In this document: one piece after another, positions 5,824-7,035 of the stretch | Layout: each line of letters opens with the position of its first letter | Position numbering within the stretch: position 1 is the stretch's first letter | NCBI GenBank assembly: GCA_016206385.1 | Contig: JACQRS010000363.1 | Location: 1 to 7,035 of the forward strand | DNA from: Candidatus Rokuibacteriota bacterium | GTDB lineage: Bacteria; Methylomirabilota; Methylomirabilia; Rokubacteriales; CSP1-6 | DNA: 7,035 nt | Reading direction: 5' to 3' | Notes under the pieces: generated by a model | Told to the model about the DNA's origin: nothing | The model's input: the letters and a program-made list of their open reading frames with translations, nothing else | The model's database searches: none | Program-made: the position numbers and the translations under genes

Positions 5824-6602
5824 GCTACGAGACCATCCTGCTCGAGCGGAGCGCCGGCGTCGGGACGATCACGCTGAACCGTCCCGAGGTACGCAACGCC
5901 CTGAACCGGACGATGCTCAGGGAGATCTGGGCGGGACTCCAGGCGCTGGAGGCGGACGCGGAGGCGCGCGTCATCATCCTCCGGGGCGCGGGGGACAAGG
6001 CCTTCTGCGCGGGCGCCGACCTCAAAGGGACCGTCGACCGCGGCAGCACGCTCGAGGCCCGCGAGTCGTTCGGCGGGCTGGCCGTGATCCTGGACGGCAT
6101 CCCCCACATGAGAAAGCCGGTTATCGCCCAGGTTCACGGCGTCGCCCTCGCCGGGGGCTGCGGGCTCGCGGTTGGGTGCGACGTCGTGGTGGCCGCCGAG
6201 GACGCCGTGTTCGGGCTCCCCGAGATCAACGTGGGTCTGCTCCCGCTGATCGTCATGGCGCCCATCCTGCGGGCGGCAGGGCTCAAGCGGGCACTGCCGC
6301 TCATGCTCACGGGGGAGCGGATCGGCGCCCGCGCGGCGCTGGAGCTGGGGCTGGTGAGCCAGGTGGTGACCCGCGAGCAGCTCGAAGCCACGGTGCAGGC
6401 TCTGGCGCGGAAGCTGGCTGGCTTGAGTCCGGCCCTCCTCGGGCTGCTCAAGGAAGCCGCCTACACCATCCAGGACATGGAGTACGGAAAGTCGCTCAAG
6501 TATCTCCGGGATCTCATCACGCTGGTGGGGCTGTCGGAGGACGCCCGGGAGGGCATCGCGGCCTTCTTCGAGAAGCGGCCTCCCCGCTGGACCGGCCGCT
6601 AG
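5820..6602 (+). CDS. Second crotonase-family protein, first catalytic Glu replaced by Gly
   Basis: 260 residues from a GTG start that overlaps the Nudix stop (GTGA, 5820-5823). No ATG lies near the N-terminus, and the sequence from Val/Met1 (SYETILLERSAGVGTITLNRP) begins exactly as crotonases do. FCAGADLK (62-69) and ALAGGCG (109-115) give the oxyanion hole and CoA site. The residue aligned with rat hydratase Glu144 is Gly115, while Glu135 in FGLPEINVG matches Glu164. The usual GAGGTQRL loop is replaced by LLPLIVMAPILRAAG (140-154). Enoyl-CoA isomerases also rely mainly on the second Glu, so an isomerase, or a hydratase with altered chemistry, is possible; exact reaction not assignable. The C-terminus FFEKRPPRW (249-257) is normal for the family. 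Coupling to the Nudix gene indicates shared expression. Confidence 0.9.
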   Translation: MSYETILLERSAGVGTITLNRPEVRNALNRTMLREIWAGLQALEADAEARVIILRGAGDKAFCAGADLKGTVDRGSTLEARESFGGLAVILDGIPHMRKPVIAQVHGVALAGGCGLAVGCDVVVAAEDAVFGLPEINVGLLPLIVMAPILRAAGLKRALPLMLTGERIGARAALELGLVSQVVTREQLEATVQALARKLAGLSPALLGLLKEAAYTIQDMEYGKSLKYLRDLITLVGLSEDAREGIAAFFEKRPPRWTGR

Positions 6603-6618
6603 CCGGGGAGATGTCAGC

Positions 6619-6742
6619 GCCCTGAGGACTCTCAAGGGGTGGGACCCGAAGCTCCCGGCCCGTTGGGGCCATCGGCCCCGACTGACCTCGCTCTCGTCCG
6701 CCGACCCTCCGGTGCTCAGACCGGTGTCCGATTCCTCAGGGC
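6619..6742 (+). other. Structured spacer: 10-bp inverted repeat enclosing three small hairpins
   Basis: In the 168-base gap between the second crotonase and the four-Cys gene, GCCCTGAGGA (6619-6628) and TCCTCAGGGC (6733-6742) are exact reverse complements. Between them are three local hairpins: GGGT/ACCC (6637-6640/6644-6647), the stronger stem at 6662-6682, and CCGGT/ACCGG (6709-6713/6720-6724). Together they can draw a four-way junction. An alternative pairing GCCGGG (6602-6607) with CCCGGC (6654-6659) competes with it. It could be a structured leader, a transcript end or an unknown RNA; GC richness raises the chance of coincidence. No known RNA family was recognised. Confidence 0.4.
6662..6682 (+). 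terminator. Hairpin 60 bases after the second crotonase; terminator candidate without T run
   Basis: GTTGGGGCC (6662-6670) pairs with GGCCCCGAC (6674-6682) around an ATC loop, nine pairs including one G-T. It is the strongest local hairpin after the last gene of the crotonase-Nudix block. TGACCTCG follows instead of a T run, so any termination would be atypical or Rho-assisted. Confidence 0.4.
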
Positions 6743-6770
6743 ACCTCGACCCTAGCCCGAGGCGATCGCG

Positions 6771-6965
6771 TTGTCAAGCGCCGAGGAGCGTCTGAGCGCC
6801 GGCCTCTGCGCCGAGTGCGTGCACGCCCGGCGCGTGGTGTCGGCGAAGGGCTCGGTGTTCTGGCTCTGCGGCCGCTCGGAGCGCGATCCGCGCTTCCCCA
6901 AGTACCCCCGCCTCCCCGTCCTTCAGTGCGAGGGTTATGAGGAGAAAACCGGTGGGGACCGTTGA
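6771..6965 (+). CDS. Four-cysteine small protein, probable zinc-binding, uncharacterised
   Basis: 64 residues from a TTG start, with GAGG (6759-6762) 8 bases upstream; no ATG or GTG in frame fits better. Cys13 and Cys16 (CAEC) plus Cys33 (WLCGRS) and Cys53 (LQCEGYE) make a CxxC-C-C set that could bind one zinc as a compact ribbon. The segment RDPRFPKYPRLPVLQCEGYE (39-56, key residues Arg41, Phe42, Pro43, Lys44, Tyr45, Pro46) resembles a conserved tail I have seen in small hypothetical proteins of GC-rich bacteria, which argues for a real gene. No DNA-binding or enzyme motif is visible, so function is unknown. It follows the structured spacer, and its 3' end overlaps a possible next gene by 14 bases. 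Confidence 0.72.
   Translation: MSSAEERLSAGLCAECVHARRVVSAKGSVFWLCGRSERDPRFPKYPRLPVLQCEGYEEKTGGDR
6939..6944 (+). promoter_or_regulatory. Ribosome binding site inside the four-Cys gene
   Basis: GAGGAG lies 7 bases before GTG 6952, inside the end of the four-Cys gene. This spacing is the main support for a gene starting at 6952 rather than at the in-frame ATG 6937, which has only GAGGG two bases upstream. Confidence 0.4.
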
Positions 6966-7035
6966 AGTCTCCGGCCCGCTCCTGCGGGTGGCGCCGGCGA
7001 CCGCCTCCGCCCGCCCGCAGCGGGGTCCCTACACC
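6952..7035 (+). CDS. Possible start of a further gene, truncated by the window end
   Basis: An open frame runs from GTG 6952 to the window edge (28 codons: VGTVEVSGPLLRVAPATAS and on to RGPYT). A good ribosome site at 6939-6944 and a 14-base overlap with the four-Cys gene suggest a coupled pair. An alternative start in the same frame is ATG 6937, giving MRRKP first. The fragment is too short to identify and could be a chance open frame in GC-rich sequence. Confidence 0.4.
   Translation, partial: MGTVEVSGPLLRVAPATASARPQRGPYT

Noticed and set aside
6636..6649. T-box-like sequence GGGTGGGACC (matches GGGTGGNACC)
   Set aside because: There is no room for a Stem I after the crotonase stop, no clear terminator with a T run, and the downstream gene is not an aminoacyl-tRNA synthetase or amino-acid gene.
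6602..6659. tRNA-like pairing GCCGGG/CCCGGC
   Set aside because: The span is only 58 bases and lacks the D and T-loop signatures and a clear anticodon arm.

Overview
The window is very GC-rich by eye and densely packed. Every supported gene lies on the + strand, with short gaps or 4-base stop/start overlaps. Gene content (SCP-x-type thiolase, crotonases, sirtuin, SDR, DehI-family protein, CoA-type Nudix, small four-Cys protein) and the palindrome-rich GC spacers suggest an uncultivated soil or sediment bacterium of the Rokubacteria/Methylomirabilota or deltaproteobacterial kind. This is a guess from style; there is no rRNA or other taxonomic marker here.

Layout: (1) 1-188 is the 3' end of an SCP2/lipid-transfer-type thiolase. 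(2) 213-1181 encodes an exported patatin-like lipid acyl hydrolase. (3) 1204-1551 encodes a 115-residue protein with a histone-H1-like Lys/Ala tail. (4) 1552-1719 is a palindrome-rich spacer. (5) 1720-2505 encodes a zinc-binding sirtuin (NAD-dependent protein deacylase), overlapping by ATGA the SDR oxidoreductase gene at 2502-3302. (6) A 148-base spacer holds a 14-base palindrome and a possible promoter. (7) 3451-4374 encodes a DehI-type (2-haloacid dehalogenase family) protein with a clear internal duplication. (8) 4446-6602 is a tight three-gene block: enoyl-CoA hydratase with both catalytic Glu, CoA-type Nudix pyrophosphatase, and a second crotonase lacking the first Glu, the last two overlapping by GTGA. 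(9) A 168-base spacer holds a 10-base inverted repeat enclosing three small hairpins. (10) 6771-6965 encodes a 64-residue four-cysteine protein, overlapped by the possible start of another gene that leaves the window.

The common theme is acyl-CoA and lipid chemistry: lipid hydrolysis (patatin), beta-oxidation-type steps (crotonases, SDR, thiolase), CoA nucleotide turnover (Nudix) and possibly removal of acyl groups from lysines (sirtuin). The DehI protein may add hydrolysis of 2-halo acids or a related reaction. No CRISPR array, insertion sequence, tRNA, rRNA or recognised defence system was seen. The best candidates for something undescribed are the Lys-tail protein beside the sirtuin, the two structured spacers and the four-Cys microprotein. 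None is proven to be a new system.
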